A DNA stretch of 64,000 nucleotides. Source: Marinobacterium sp. LSUCC0821 (lineage in GTDB: Bacteria > Pseudomonadota > Gammaproteobacteria > Pseudomonadales > Balneatricaceae). The translations under genes and the position numbers were made by a program. Below, piece by piece: positions 8,409 through 17,520 of this stretch (positions are counted from its first letter, which is position 1; each line of letters starts with the position of its first letter). Below the pieces are notes generated by a model that had not been told where the DNA came from, ran no database searches, and worked only from the letters and a program-made list of their open reading frames with translations. Where the stretch lies: contig NZ_CP051666.1 in assembly GCF_012848475.1 (NCBI RefSeq), forward strand, positions 2,073,501 to 2,137,500, read 5' to 3'.

Positions 8409-9272
8409 CTACTGTATCTTGATAAACGTACTCGAGATATCAAACTCTTTTACGAATCGCCCAAGTGCTTCGTGTCCATCAGCCTTAGTGCCTGAGAAGG
8501 TTGTGAATGCATCAATGCCTTGGTGGAAAAAGAGGTCAAAACCACTCACCAGTTCTAGGCCCGCCTCATGTGCAGCCTTCATGAATTCAGTCTCTAACGG
8601 CACGTAAACGGCATCAAATGCCCAATCTTGTCCGCCAAATAGAGATGGATCTAAAGGGGTGCCTGGGGTTGCGTAGTGACCCACGGGTGTACAGTTTACG
8701 AGGCCGTTGACCGATTTTGCGATAGTCGGTAACTCATCCGCTGAAATCACTTCGGCACTGTAACCCTTCGCATTCACAGCTGCAGCTAAGCTCTTTGCTC
8801 CTTCGACGTTAAGGTCAAAGATATAGAGCTTAGTCGCGCCGCAATGGAACATACCAAAGGCTACAGCACGGCCAACACCGCCAGCACCAATCATTAGTAC
8901 TTCGCCTGCAGGCGCATCGCCGCGCTGAGCGTGATAGCCATGAATAAAGCCTGTGTAGTCTGTGTTTGTAGCACGAATCTTGTCATCCGCTAGGTAGAGC
9001 GTATTTGTCGCACCTACTTCACGCACCGCTTCGTCTGGCTCGTCCACATACTCAACCGCTAGCGATTTAAATGGGAAGGTGACGTTACAACCGGTGTAGC
9101 CCTCTTCACGAAGTGACTTTAAGGTCGCTTCAAATGCTTCGCGGCTGTTGATACCTGGATCTTTTAGGTCGTAACTCACATCAAAATCGTAGATTTCACC
9201 CAGCATCTTGTGCAGAAAAGGGGCACGAGATTGCGAAATCGAATTACCGATCAATGCCAATTTCAATTTCAT
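8409..9272 (-). CDS. Shikimate dehydrogenase family protein (AroE paralogue 1)
   Basis: A 287-residue NAD(P)-dependent oxidoreductase of the AroE/YdiB family, which interconverts shikimate (or quinate) and the 3-dehydro form. Visible landmarks are the substrate loop ISQSRAP (12-18), catalytic Lys69 in NVTFPFK, catalytic Asp105 in NTDYTGF, and the nucleotide loop GAGGVG (129-134). The C-terminal SGFDLFFHQGIDAF block is family-typical. It is the last gene of the leftward TRAP operon dctP-dctQ-dctM-aroE, so it probably oxidises the imported compound. By eye it is more than half identical to the AroE at 27.7 kb and far from the one at 20.1 kb. Biosynthetic AroE would not normally sit in a transporter operon. 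Confidence 0.88.
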   Translation of the reverse strand: MKLKLALIGNSISQSRAPFLHKMLGEIYDFDVSYDLKDPGINSREAFEATLKSLREEGYTGCNVTFPFKSLAVEYVDEPDEAVREVGATNTLYLADDKIRATNTDYTGFIHGYHAQRGDAPAGEVLMIGAGGVGRAVAFGMFHCGATKLYIFDLNVEGAKSLAAAVNAKGYSAEVISADELPTIAKSVNGLVNCTPVGHYATPGTPLDPSLFGGQDWAFDAVYVPLETEFMKAAHEAGLELVSGFDLFFHQGIDAFTTFSGTKADGHEALGRFVKEFDISSTFIKIQ

Positions 9273-9292
9273 GACTTGCTACTCCAGCAGCG

Positions 9293-10576
9293 TTACAACA
9301 GACCAAGCGCCTTCGGCAGACCAATAACTAGATCTGGGACGAAGGTGATGATGATAAGAACCAATAACTCAACCAGGAACAGTGGCAGAATCACTTTGCT
9401 AAGCCGTGCCATACCAACTTTGGCTATGGAGTCGGCGACAAAGAGACAGAGTCCCATCGGCGGTGTGATTAGACCGATCATCAAGTTGAAAATAATGACG
9501 ATACCTAGGTGGGTTGGGTCGACACCAAGGCTCACCGCAATTGGGTGCAGAATGGGCACAAGTACCAACATCGCAGCAATACCTTCTAGGAATAGACCAA
9601 CCACCAGGAAGAGTACGATTACACCAACAAGGAACATCCACTTCACAGTCATGTACTCAAGTGCGAAGTCCGTAATCATGTTTGGCACACGGTTGTAGTT
9701 CATCAGCCAGTTAGCCGCTGCTACCGCACCGATTACCACCATGATGACCGAGCTATCACGCATGGCACGAGCAAATAGGCCAGGTAGCTGAGTCACTTTA
9801 AGTTCGCGGAATACGAATAGACCAACAAACATCGCGTAGCCCACTGCAAAACTAGCTGCTTCGGTAGGCGTCACAACACCCATAAGGATGGAGCCCACAA
9901 CGAATACCGGCATAAGAAGCGGGATAATGCCCTGAATGAGTGCTTGCGAGTTTGACTGCTTCTCGGCAAATTCATGTTGCTCGCCCGACTTCTCGTAGTG
10001 ACCTTTAAATAGGTAAACATAGACAGAGAGGAAGATCGCAAGCAGGATGCCTGGAACCACCCCCGCCATGAACAGTGCCGGTACAGAGACACCTGTAACA
10101 GTTAGAGCGTAGATGATGACAGGAATTGAAGGTGGGATAATCGGCCCGATAACAGATGATGCGGCTGTAATTGCTGCAGCAAAATCACGTGGGTAACCCT
10201 TCTTCTCCATCTCTGGAATAAATACACGACCAATCGCTGAGGTATCGGCAACTGCAGAGCCTGAAAGTCCCGCAAAAATAACCGATGCCCAGATGTTTAC
10301 CATCGCAAGACCAGCACGCATACGGCCAACAAGTACGTTGGCAAAGGCGATGATTCGGCTTGTGATGCCTGATTCATTCATCAACTCGCCTGCGAGAATA
10401 AATAGCGGTATAGCCAGAAGTGGGTATGACGCCATGCCACCGAACATCTGCGTAGCGACGATACGAATGTGGTACGGGAATTCACCCACTGCCATGAAGT
10501 AAAGGAGTGAAGCGATAATCGCAAACGCGATAGGTAGGCCCAGGAAGATGCCGCCTAAAAGAACTGCATATGTCAT
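9293..10576 (-). CDS. dctM: TRAP transporter large permease (DctM family)
   Basis: A 427-residue inner-membrane protein with about a dozen hydrophobic segments, the usual DctM length. Family blocks include SGSAVADTSAIGRVFIPEM, SSVIGPIIPPSIPVIIYA, GVVTPTEAASFAVGYA and GLITPPMGLCLFV. It is the sodium-coupled channel of a TRAP system; the small subunit gene precedes it with a TAATG overlap and the binding protein gene is further upstream. The downstream AroE gene suggests the cargo is a cyclic hydroxy acid such as quinate or shikimate. Confidence 0.93.
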   Translation of the reverse strand: MTYAVLLGGIFLGLPIAFAIIASLLYFMAVGEFPYHIRIVATQMFGGMASYPLLAIPLFILAGELMNESGITSRIIAFANVLVGRMRAGLAMVNIWASVIFAGLSGSAVADTSAIGRVFIPEMEKKGYPRDFAAAITAASSVIGPIIPPSIPVIIYALTVTGVSVPALFMAGVVPGILLAIFLSVYVYLFKGHYEKSGEQHEFAEKQSNSQALIQGIIPLLMPVFVVGSILMGVVTPTEAASFAVGYAMFVGLFVFRELKVTQLPGLFARAMRDSSVIMVVIGAVAAANWLMNYNRVPNMITDFALEYMTVKWMFLVGVIVLFLVVGLFLEGIAAMLVLVPILHPIAVSLGVDPTHLGIVIIFNLMIGLITPPMGLCLFVADSIAKVGMARLSKVILPLFLVELLVLIIITFVPDLVIGLPKALGLL

Positions 10577-11133
10577 TAGAATGCTCCCTCACCAACTTGA
10601 TGATCAGCTTTAGCAAGACGATTCAAGAATCTTAAAAGGGCAGCTAACGCAAGCATTGCACCACCGAGGACCATGGCAAAGTAGTAGGGGTACATCTGAC
10701 CCAGCACAGCGAGTTGCTCAATCCCTGTCGCATCACGAAGAGCACGGGCACTAGAGATAATGCTCGATGCATCGACCTTGCCGCGCTTGAGCATAAATAG
10801 GTAGCCTGAGTAGCTCAGTAGCGTACCCACAGCGACCATTGAAAGATCAACAAATAGACTGATTGGACGGTGCATACCCTGTGGTAGCAATCCCGCAACC
10901 AGATCAAAAGAGACATGGCGGTCTAGAAGATAAGCCCAGGCCATGCCAAACATAATTCCGTATACAGCCAGGTAAACAGGTAGCTCTTCACCCCAAGGGA
11001 GAGACTCGCCCATCGTGTAACGTCGGATAGAGTTAATAAAGATGATTAGGAATACCAACGCCATAGAGAGCGCTGATCCCGCAGCAAAAAAGGTCCCGAC
11101 ACAACGGGTGACCGTACGCAACATTGAAAGCAT
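10576..11133 (-). CDS. dctQ: TRAP transporter small permease (DctQ family)
   Basis: A 185-residue protein with four predicted membrane segments and the DctQ pattern RRYTMGESLPWGEELPVYLAV near residues 38-58 (landmarks RR, W.EE). It pairs with the DctM subunit. It follows dctP after a stem-loop and overlaps dctM at its stop, so dctQ and dctM are translationally coupled. Confidence 0.9.
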   Translation of the reverse strand: MLSMLRTVTRCVGTFFAAGSALSMALVFLIIFINSIRRYTMGESLPWGEELPVYLAVYGIMFGMAWAYLLDRHVSFDLVAGLLPQGMHRPISLFVDLSMVAVGTLLSYSGYLFMLKRGKVDASSIISSARALRDATGIEQLAVLGQMYPYYFAMVLGGAMLALAALLRFLNRLAKADHQVGEGAF

Positions 11134-11173
11134 AGGGTTTACCGGCAGTTAGATAGTTAAATGTATAGAGGAG

Positions 11174-11199
11174 AGACTCCAGCCGGGCGGCTGGAGTCT
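11174..11199 (-). terminator. Stem-loop between dctP and dctQ
   Basis: AGACTCCAGCC and GGCTGGAGTCT form an 11-bp stem with a 4-base loop, directly after the dctP stop in the transcription direction. There is no strong T tract, so it is more likely an mRNA-stabilising or partial-termination element that lets the binding protein be made in excess of the permease. Confidence 0.65.
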
Positions 11200-11211
11200 T
11201 GGGTGGTTCGA

Positions 11212-12216
11212 TTACTTAGAAGCAGCTGCTACAGCTGAATCAAGTTTTTCGATCCACTCTTTGCTGCCTAGCTCTTTCGCTAGCCAATCTTTAACTGCTG
11301 GCTGAGCAAGTTTCTTGAACTGTGCCATTTCATCAGCAGTTGGAGAGTGAACTTTCATGCCTTCAGCAACAACTTTAGTTACGCCTTCAGCTGTGTTGAA
11401 CTGCTGAATTGCGCGGCCCATTAGACCAGCAGTACGTGCAGCTTTAGCTATGATGTCCTGCTCTGCAGAAGATAGTGACTGGAAGAACTCATCGTTGATT
11501 ACGATGAAGTCAGCAGCGTATACGTGGCCATCAAGAACCATGTACTTCTGAAGCTTGTGAAGGTTGTTGTTGTAGATGGTACCTACAGGGTTTTCTTGGC
11601 CATCAACTACACCAGTAGTTAGTGCGTTTGGTAGCTCAGACCAAGCGATAGGAGTTGGTTCACCACCTAGGCCGTTAACCATCTCAACATATAGAGGGAT
11701 TGGCTGAACGCGGAATTTTAGACCTTTCATGTCTGCTGGTGATTTGATTTCACGAACGTTGTTAGTGAAGTTACGGAAACCAGTTTCACCGTACGCAAGA
11801 GTACGTAGACCAGTCTCTTCTAGACAGTGTGCAGCAAGGTCCTGACCGAACTGTCCATCAAGTACATCCCACGCGATAGTAGCGTTTGAGAAAGTGTAAG
11901 GGATGTTTAGTACGTCAGCTTCTTTACAGATTTTAGCCATTGCACCAGAGATGATAGCCATCTGAGTTGTGCCTTCCTGCGCCTGCTGTACTAGTGAACC
12001 TTCGTCACCTAGTGCTTTAGCTGGGAAAAGTTCAACTTTGATATCAGTCTCGCCTTCAACGATGTTTTTGAAGATGACACCTGCAGCACCTTTTTTAGAT
12101 GTCTGCCAGTCAGCACCGTCAACGTGACCTAGTTTAATAGTTGGTGCTGCGAAAGTTGAAACAGAAGCAGCCGCTACAGCAGTAGCAACAAGAGTTTTTA
12201 GCATCGCCTTTTTCAT
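11212..12216 (-). CDS. dctP: TRAP transporter substrate-binding protein (DctP family)
   Basis: A secreted solute receptor of about 334 residues with a signal peptide ending near SVSTFA. The family arginine that binds the carboxylate is in GLKFRVQPIP, and WSELPNALTTGVVDGQENP is the conserved DctP block. I set the start at the ATG at 12216, which has GGAGAG 4 bases upstream; an in-frame GTG 12 bases earlier overlaps that ribosome site. It is the first gene of the TRAP-aroE operon, divergent from a TetR regulator with repeated operator-like sites between. Confidence 0.92.
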   Translation of the reverse strand: MKKAMLKTLVATAVAAASVSTFAAPTIKLGHVDGADWQTSKKGAAGVIFKNIVEGETDIKVELFPAKALGDEGSLVQQAQEGTTQMAIISGAMAKICKEADVLNIPYTFSNATIAWDVLDGQFGQDLAAHCLEETGLRTLAYGETGFRNFTNNVREIKSPADMKGLKFRVQPIPLYVEMVNGLGGEPTPIAWSELPNALTTGVVDGQENPVGTIYNNNLHKLQKYMVLDGHVYAADFIVINDEFFQSLSSAEQDIIAKAARTAGLMGRAIQQFNTAEGVTKVVAEGMKVHSPTADEMAQFKKLAQPAVKDWLAKELGSKEWIEKLDSAVAAASK

Positions 12217-12335
12217 CTGGCTCTCCACTTTATTATCTTTTTGCGCTCGAAGATGGCGCTATTTAGGGTCTAAGGTCGTCTCTCAAATGCCGATTTACCC
12301 CAAGTAAAATCGACTTTTAAGATTCGATCTTGGTT

Positions 12336-12468
12336 TTTTGTACCATTTGGTTAAAACCAAGTGGCCTAAATTTGCCACACCCTTGCAGAGAAGATCAATA
12401 GTTTTGTACCATTTGGTTAAAACTTTTTTGAATTACAGTTATTACCTTTTTATAGGGTTTTGGTTAAA
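12336..12468. promoter_or_regulatory. Repeated operator-like sites between dctP and the TetR gene
   Basis: A 22-bp sequence beginning TTTTGTACCATTTGG and ending TTAAAAC occurs identically at 12336-12357 and 12402-12423, 66 bp apart start to start. A third, shorter version TTTGGTTAAAA lies at 12458-12468 just before the TetR start. Each full copy contains the palindrome ACCA-TT-TGGT. The position in the divergent promoter region suggests operators for the adjacent TetR regulator controlling the TRAP operon and itself. Confidence 0.65.
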
Positions 12469-12477
12469 AGAGCGTTT

Positions 12478-13125
12478 ATGACTCAAAGCGAAATATCCAA
12501 AAGCAGTTCTAAGAAACGTAATCCAGAAGCGGTGAAAGCGGACATCCTTCGCGTCGCAACCGAAGAGTTTGCTACATCCGGGTTTGCAGGTGCGCGAGTC
12601 AACCTGATAGCTGAGAAGACCGAAACGTCGAAACGCATGCTCTACTACTATTTCGGAGATAAAGAGCGTCTCTATATCCAGGTTCTAGAGAATGCTTACC
12701 GTGATATTCGACTGGGCGAGCAAGAGCTGAGACTGGCATCCCTTGAGCCTAAAGAGGCACTCAAAACTCTGATAGCGTTCACCTTTGATCACCAGCGAGC
12801 TAATCCTGCCTTTATCAAACTTGTCATGATTGAGAATATTCATGAAGGGCGTCATCTATTGGCTAAAGATGCCTTCGAGCAGGTCAATGCTCCGGCTATT
12901 CAAAGGTTAACGGAGATCTATCAGGCTGGCGTCGCCTCAGGCGATTTTCGTTCAGGGTTAAACGTCGTGGAGTTGCACTGGTTTATCAGCTCAATGTGCT
13001 TTTTTAATAACTCAAACCGGAGTACATTCTCTGCAGCTTTTGGTACCGAGATTTTTTCGGATGCAGGGCAAGAGAGATTGCGCACAGAGGTAGAAGAGTT
13101 AATCTGCCGATATGTAAGCGCATAA
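12478..13125 (+). CDS. TetR/AcrR family transcriptional regulator
   Basis: A 215-residue repressor-type protein. The N-terminal helix-turn-helix is visible as ILRVATEEFATSGFAGARV ... TSKRMLYYYFGDKERLY (about residues 22-65). The C-terminal half is helical and contains EELHWFI-like VVELHWFISSMCF, as in the PsrA/RutR-like branch. The ATG at 12478 is preferred to a TTG 18 bases upstream. It is divergent from the TRAP-aroE operon, with repeated sites between, so it probably senses the imported acid or a product. The MFS gene follows 35 bp later on the same strand. Confidence 0.88.
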   Translation: MTQSEISKSSSKKRNPEAVKADILRVATEEFATSGFAGARVNLIAEKTETSKRMLYYYFGDKERLYIQVLENAYRDIRLGEQELRLASLEPKEALKTLIAFTFDHQRANPAFIKLVMIENIHEGRHLLAKDAFEQVNAPAIQRLTEIYQAGVASGDFRSGLNVVELHWFISSMCFFNNSNRSTFSAAFGTEIFSDAGQERLRTEVEELICRYVSA

Positions 13126-13160
13126 TTTCGTTCGAACAAATGTTGCCAAGGAGATAGGCA

Positions 13161-14336
13161 TTGTCTCGATCCGCGCTTTTACTACTACTCTGCTTCATCG
13201 CATTTATTTCATTGGGTCTGCCTGACGCGATTTTGGGTGTTGCCTGGCCATCAATGACGGGTGAGTTAGATGCAACACTAGACCGCTTGGGACTTATCAT
13301 CGTAGGTGGTACCAGCGGCTACATTATAAGCAGCTTTATGACGGGCGCAGTACTGCGCTTGATTGGAGTCTCATGGCTCTTGATAGGCAGTGGATTGTTA
13401 ACAACAGTCGGACTTATTTTAGTCACGGTTGTCGATAGCTGGTTATATCTACCCTTTATTGCGTTGATCTCTGGCTTGGGTGGCGGTGGTATAGATGCCG
13501 CACTCAACACCTATGTCGAAAAGCACTACTCGGGGCGTGTTATGCAGTGGCTGCATGCCAGCTTTGGAGTGGGCGTGACCATCGGCCCTTTGATTATGAC
13601 AGGTGCTTTGGTCGCAACCGGTCAGTGGCGTGTTGGCTATCTAGTAGTCATCGTTTTAATGCTGCTGATGATCGCTACCTTCCTCTATTTCCGAAAGCTA
13701 TGGGACGATCCTGATCAAACTGAAGAGGTTCATGACGAGCCATCTTCCACGCTAATCGATTCTCTAAGACTGCCCGTTGTCTGGTTTAGTATGGCGACAT
13801 TTTTCTTCTACACCAGTGTAGAGATCGGTGTCGGAATGTGGTCTTTTACCCTGCTTACAGAATCTCGTGGCGTATCTGTTGAGCAGGCGGGATTTTGGGT
13901 CTCCGTCTATTGGGGTTCATTCACAGTAGGGCGCTTAGTCGCGGGTCTACTGTCAGAGCGTTTGGGAGATATGAAGATGACACTCATCGGGCTCTCAATG
14001 AGCTACGTTGGTATTATGGGTTATCTATTTGTTTGGCCGGGGCCTGGCGGAGTCTACTCTCTCGTGCTTATAGGTTTTGGTTTGGCACCAACGTTTCCTG
14101 CTCTTATTTCTACCACTTCAGAGCGAGTTCCAAAGAGTCACGTTGCTAATACGGTTGGGATGCAAATAGCTGCGGCTGGGGTAGGGATGTTGATTATTCC
14201 AGGTGTGATGACTTGGGCGGTCGGACTTTTTGGTATTGAGATTATTGTTTCAATCTTTGCAGCCTTGCTGGCTCTAGTACTGGTTACGGTAGGAATATTG
14301 AACAACTCTGCAAAGAATAACCCGAAGCCTGTTTAA
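13161..14336 (+). CDS. MFS transporter
   Basis: A 391-residue protein with twelve hydrophobic segments and the fucose permease/YfkF-like style of N terminus (FISLGLPDAILGVAWPSM). A glycine-rich GGGGIDAALNTYVEKH block follows segment 4. Start is an unusual TTG, supported by a strong AAGGAGA ribosome site 5 bases upstream. It is downstream of TetR and convergent with the QuiC-like TIM gene. The substrate is unknown; a sugar or cyclic acid is plausible from the neighbours. Confidence 0.85.
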   Translation: MSRSALLLLLCFIAFISLGLPDAILGVAWPSMTGELDATLDRLGLIIVGGTSGYIISSFMTGAVLRLIGVSWLLIGSGLLTTVGLILVTVVDSWLYLPFIALISGLGGGGIDAALNTYVEKHYSGRVMQWLHASFGVGVTIGPLIMTGALVATGQWRVGYLVVIVLMLLMIATFLYFRKLWDDPDQTEEVHDEPSSTLIDSLRLPVVWFSMATFFFYTSVEIGVGMWSFTLLTESRGVSVEQAGFWVSVYWGSFTVGRLVAGLLSERLGDMKMTLIGLSMSYVGIMGYLFVWPGPGGVYSLVLIGFGLAPTFPALISTTSERVPKSHVANTVGMQIAAAGVGMLIIPGVMTWAVGLFGIEIIVSIFAALLALVLVTVGILNNSAKNNPKPV

Positions 14337-14350
14337 CGACCTCGGGTTTT
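14319..14350. terminator. Hairpin between convergent MFS and TIM-barrel genes
   Basis: AACCCGA and TCGGGTT arms are separated by 16 bases and followed by TTT on the plus strand. It overlaps the end of the MFS gene. This is a moderate candidate for a shared terminator. Confidence 0.5.
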
Positions 14351-14353
14351 ACT

Positions 14354-15160
14354 TTACAACGAAGCAATCAGCTCTTTTGTGCGAATCAACGCTTGAGAAG
14401 CGCGATCTTTAGCGGAGATTGTCGCCTCTTCAGCGGTGCGAGGTATCTCTATGCTGATGACCTTGTCTCTGGGCAGGGCGCGCAACATTGAAGCGATATC
14501 TATTTCACCATCACCTGGTAAGAATCGTTCACCCCTTGCGTTGTGAATAAGCTGCTCTAGGGTCGGATTCTCGATTTGTGGAGCATCGCAAACCTGAATG
14601 TAGTTAATACGCTCGGGTTTGATTGCACGTAGATCCTCTAATGAACTCTCTGATCGATCGTAATGTAATGCATCCACCAGAATGGCAGCGTTAGTGCAAT
14701 TCACCGCTTCAGTCACTTCAATAGCGTCACGTATATGTCTGACGGCAGTCCACGGCATAGGTTCTAAATCTGCAGTCATGCCAAATTCAGCAGCACGTCT
14801 ACAGAAACGCCCGTAATTCTCAATCAGGCGGTTTCGATCTAGATCATCGCCCGCGACCAGAACATGTTTCGCTCCAAGCTCGGCGCCTACCGTTAAGAAC
14901 TGATCAAAACGCGCAAGATCGAATGTGTCGTTTACGCGTACGATCTCAATATCCGCAAGTTGTATGCCTGTTTCGCGAAGCGCTGCAATTGTTCGCTGTT
15001 GTACCTTAGGGTCTGTAAGGATTGGAAATGGTGCCTCTGTTCCCGCAGGTAAGAGGCGAAACCCCACCATGTCATATCCAGTTTCGGCTGCAACACGTAC
15101 AGCCTCATCTGGAGATAGATCTTTGGTTGTTAAATATGCGAGTGAAAACTTCGTGTTCAT
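14354..15160 (-). CDS. Sugar phosphate isomerase/epimerase-like TIM barrel (QuiC-like, copy 1)
   Basis: A 268-residue xylose-isomerase-like (AP endonuclease 2) barrel. Likely metal ligands are Glu in TADLEPMPW, Asp and His in ILVDALHYDRS, Gln and Asp in YIQVCDAP, and Glu in VISIEIPR. The block QVCDAP followed by GERFLPGDGEID matches, in order and spacing, QVADAP ... RCFPGQGDMP of the QuiC dehydratase at 28.7 kb, so it is related to 3-dehydroshikimate dehydratases but lacks the HPPD-like domain. It may dehydrate or isomerise a ring intermediate. It is the last gene of the IclR-flavoprotein-NIPSNAP-TIM operon. A second copy closes the opposite operon at 22.6 kb. Confidence 0.8.
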   Translation of the reverse strand: MNTKFSLAYLTTKDLSPDEAVRVAAETGYDMVGFRLLPAGTEAPFPILTDPKVQQRTIAALRETGIQLADIEIVRVNDTFDLARFDQFLTVGAELGAKHVLVAGDDLDRNRLIENYGRFCRRAAEFGMTADLEPMPWTAVRHIRDAIEVTEAVNCTNAAILVDALHYDRSESSLEDLRAIKPERINYIQVCDAPQIENPTLEQLIHNARGERFLPGDGEIDIASMLRALPRDKVISIEIPRTAEEATISAKDRASQALIRTKELIASL

Positions 15161-15164
15161 TTGC

Positions 15165-15782
15165 TTATTTCAGCGGTGAGAATGGCATTGGAATAGCCAT
15201 AGTTGATTCCATTTCAGGGCGTAGGAAAGCAGGTCCGCCCGCTGGTGGCCATACGCCATCTGCAACACTCTTGCCGCGAGCTTCAGCACGTGCATTAGCC
15301 GATTCATACGGCCAGATTTGAGTGAATCGTGTAGGACCATCTATTGAGTACATTGCGATCGTAAGTGGTGAATACTCTACGCGCTTAGGTACTGCTTCAC
15401 GCCATTTCTCGATCGTTGGAGCTAGGCCATTAAGCGTTGGTTGGTAAGTACGGATCTCATAAACTTTGCCAAATTCACCTGGCTCAATTTCAGGCATGAA
15501 ATCCAACGCTTTATATGAATCGCAGCTGTAGTGAAGCAGGTCTTCACCGCCGTTAAATGGATCAGATGAAAGGCGGATACGATCGCGCTCTTCGAACATC
15601 TCGTCAAGGGAGTTGAAACCACGCAGTAGATACACCTCGTTAAGGCTGCCTACGTCAGAGAACCATGCACCGTATAGTGTGCCCTTGGCTTCTGGTGCAT
15701 ATAGGAAAGCTTGAATGCCATCGGCCATTTTGCCGGCACCAAATATCACAGTTTTAAGGGTGATCAGTTCGTAGTATTTCAT
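15165..15782 (-). CDS. NIPSNAP-like protein
   Basis: A 205-residue protein made of two ferredoxin-like alpha+beta halves, each starting with a strand of the YYELITLKT / VYEIRTYQP kind (near residues 3 and 108), the signature of NIPSNAP/dimeric alpha-beta barrel proteins. Such proteins are often found in catabolic operons and may be cofactor-free oxygenases, isomerases or binding proteins; the function is not settled. It sits 12 bp after the flavoprotein gene and 4 bp before the TIM gene, so it is part of the same pathway. Confidence 0.78.
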   Translation of the reverse strand: MKYYELITLKTVIFGAGKMADGIQAFLYAPEAKGTLYGAWFSDVGSLNEVYLLRGFNSLDEMFEERDRIRLSSDPFNGGEDLLHYSCDSYKALDFMPEIEPGEFGKVYEIRTYQPTLNGLAPTIEKWREAVPKRVEYSPLTIAMYSIDGPTRFTQIWPYESANARAEARGKSVADGVWPPAGGPAFLRPEMESTMAIPMPFSPLK

Positions 15783-15794
15783 CTTCTCTCCAAA

Positions 15795-17516
15795 TTATTG
15801 GTCTGATTCGTTGTTCAAATGTTTTGCGATAGCTTTTCCGCAGAGATAACCAAAGGTCATGGCAGGTCCAAGGGTTATGCCCCCGCTGGGGTAGTCGCCC
15901 CTGAATATACTGGCGGCCTCATTACCAACAGCATACAACCCAGGAATCGGTTCCTCTGCTGCATTAATGACTTGGCATTCATGATTGGTCTTGAGTCCTA
16001 TAAAGGTGCCAAGACTGCCGGAGTTCAGTTTTACTGCATAGAAAGGTGCTTTTTTGATTTCACCTAACGATGGGTTTGGTTGGTGTTCAAAATCACCTGC
16101 ACCTTTGTTGTAGGTTGACTCGCCTCGTCTGAAATCTAAATCTTCGCCTGTTTTGGCAAATTGATTAAAACGGGAGATGGTCTCCTGAAACGCCTCAAAA
16201 GGAACTGCAATTTTATCAGCCAGCACCTGTAGCGATTGAGCCTTGATTAGATAACCGCTTTTTAATGCCTGAATATTTAAAAAGGGTGCAGGTTTCGCGC
16301 AACCTAAGCCCCAGCGCCTATAGGCTTTGCGATCGGCTATCAGCCAGCTGTAAGGTTGTTCGCTGGAGTGGCTATCAAATAGCCCTTTCTGGAATTGGTG
16401 GTAGCAGTTGGCTTCATTTGTAAAACGACGACCATCCTGCCCAATCGCTAGAATGCCCGGTTTGCCTCGTTCTAACAGGTGTGGGTAGTTGCAGGTCGTA
16501 CCATCAATTCTGGTGTAAACACTACATGGAGCCCAAGCTGCTGCCTCTGCGTAATCTGCGGAGATCGCGGCACCCTGTTTAAGAGCCATCTGAATGATAT
16601 CGCCAATATTTTCAGGTACTGCAGCAGAAAAGTGTTTAGCTCCTGCTCGGTGTGCAGCAAACTGATCCAATAACGCTTTGCTATGTGGAAAACCACCCGC
16701 TGCTGAAACAACCGCATTGGAATTGATCACAAAATCGGCATCGTTGCTCTTGATGCATACTCCTGTGACTGAGCCGTTCTCACAGATGAGATCGTTAATC
16801 TGAACATCAGTAAACAGATCGACTCCGAGGTTCAAATTGCTCTTAAATAGAGATGCAGCAAGGACGTTGCCGTTTTGCAGATACATACTTCTGCGATGAA
16901 GTGCCAGGTCTTTAAAATGCGCTGTGAAGCGCTTGCATACATGCAGAAGGGCAGAGGGTTTTCTTAGGGCATCATAGAATTGGCGTAACTCAAAAGAGCC
17001 GATGCTCATACCCCATACAGTCGTTAAATCTAACGGTTTTCTCAGAAAACGAATCTCACGTCCCAGTGTTCTGCCATCGAAAGGTGCGGCACATAAAGAT
17101 CGGCCACCCTTAACAGAGCCAGGAAGATCCTGCATATCAGGCACTTTATCCCCAGAGATAAAGTCTACTTCGGTTGTTGAGCGGTAGTGCTCAACCATTT
17201 CTGGGGCTGCATCAAGAAAGGTGTCGACTCTTGGATCGAGTTCACGCCCGCCTGCTACGGACTGTATGTATCGCTTAGCATTCTCTTTAGAGTCCTGAAA
17301 ACCGGCCTCTTTCGCGTAAGGGTTGAGCGGCAGCCACATCCAGCCACCAGACCATGCTGTAGTGCCACCAATGTGCGAGCTCTTTTCTAGAACTGCAACA
17401 GATAGTCCCTGCTGAACTGCACTTAATGCTGTTGAAAGAGCCGCAGCCCCAGATCCTATGACAATGACGTCGTAGTGACTCTTGGGACTGGTATCAATGA
17501 TGGAGGCTACGGGCAC
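15795..17516 (-). CDS. FAD-dependent dehydrogenase, 3-ketosteroid-dehydrogenase-like (flavoprotein 1)
   Basis: A 573-residue flavoprotein of the FAD_binding_2/fumarate reductase fold. The dinucleotide motif VIGSGAAALSTALSA starts near residue 19, with SSHIGGTTAWSGGWMW just after, and the C-terminal FAD block is ALYAVGNEAASIFRGDYPSGG (landmarks AVGN, YPSGG at 542-546). The tyrosine plus glycine four residues later matches the position of the catalytic Tyr/Gly pair of 3-ketosteroid delta-1-dehydrogenases. By analogy it may desaturate a carbon-carbon bond next to a ring ketone. Start is a GTG 4 bp after the IclR stop. Two paralogues are at 18.4 and 21.0 kb. There is no signal peptide, so it is cytoplasmic. 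Confidence 0.82.
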   Translation of the reverse strand: MPVASIIDTSPKSHYDVIVIGSGAAALSTALSAVQQGLSVAVLEKSSHIGGTTAWSGGWMWLPLNPYAKEAGFQDSKENAKRYIQSVAGGRELDPRVDTFLDAAPEMVEHYRSTTEVDFISGDKVPDMQDLPGSVKGGRSLCAAPFDGRTLGREIRFLRKPLDLTTVWGMSIGSFELRQFYDALRKPSALLHVCKRFTAHFKDLALHRRSMYLQNGNVLAASLFKSNLNLGVDLFTDVQINDLICENGSVTGVCIKSNDADFVINSNAVVSAAGGFPHSKALLDQFAAHRAGAKHFSAAVPENIGDIIQMALKQGAAISADYAEAAAWAPCSVYTRIDGTTCNYPHLLERGKPGILAIGQDGRRFTNEANCYHQFQKGLFDSHSSEQPYSWLIADRKAYRRWGLGCAKPAPFLNIQALKSGYLIKAQSLQVLADKIAVPFEAFQETISRFNQFAKTGEDLDFRRGESTYNKGAGDFEHQPNPSLGEIKKAPFYAVKLNSGSLGTFIGLKTNHECQVINAAEEPIPGLYAVGNEAASIFRGDYPSGGITLGPAMTFGYLCGKAIAKHLNNESDQ

Positions 17517-17520
17517 GAGC

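Noticed and set aside
9210-9698. A 162-codon plus-strand frame opposite dctM and AroE 1
   Set aside because: Low-complexity Arg/Thr/Ser-rich translation typical of antisense to membrane-protein codons; the minus-strand genes are secure.
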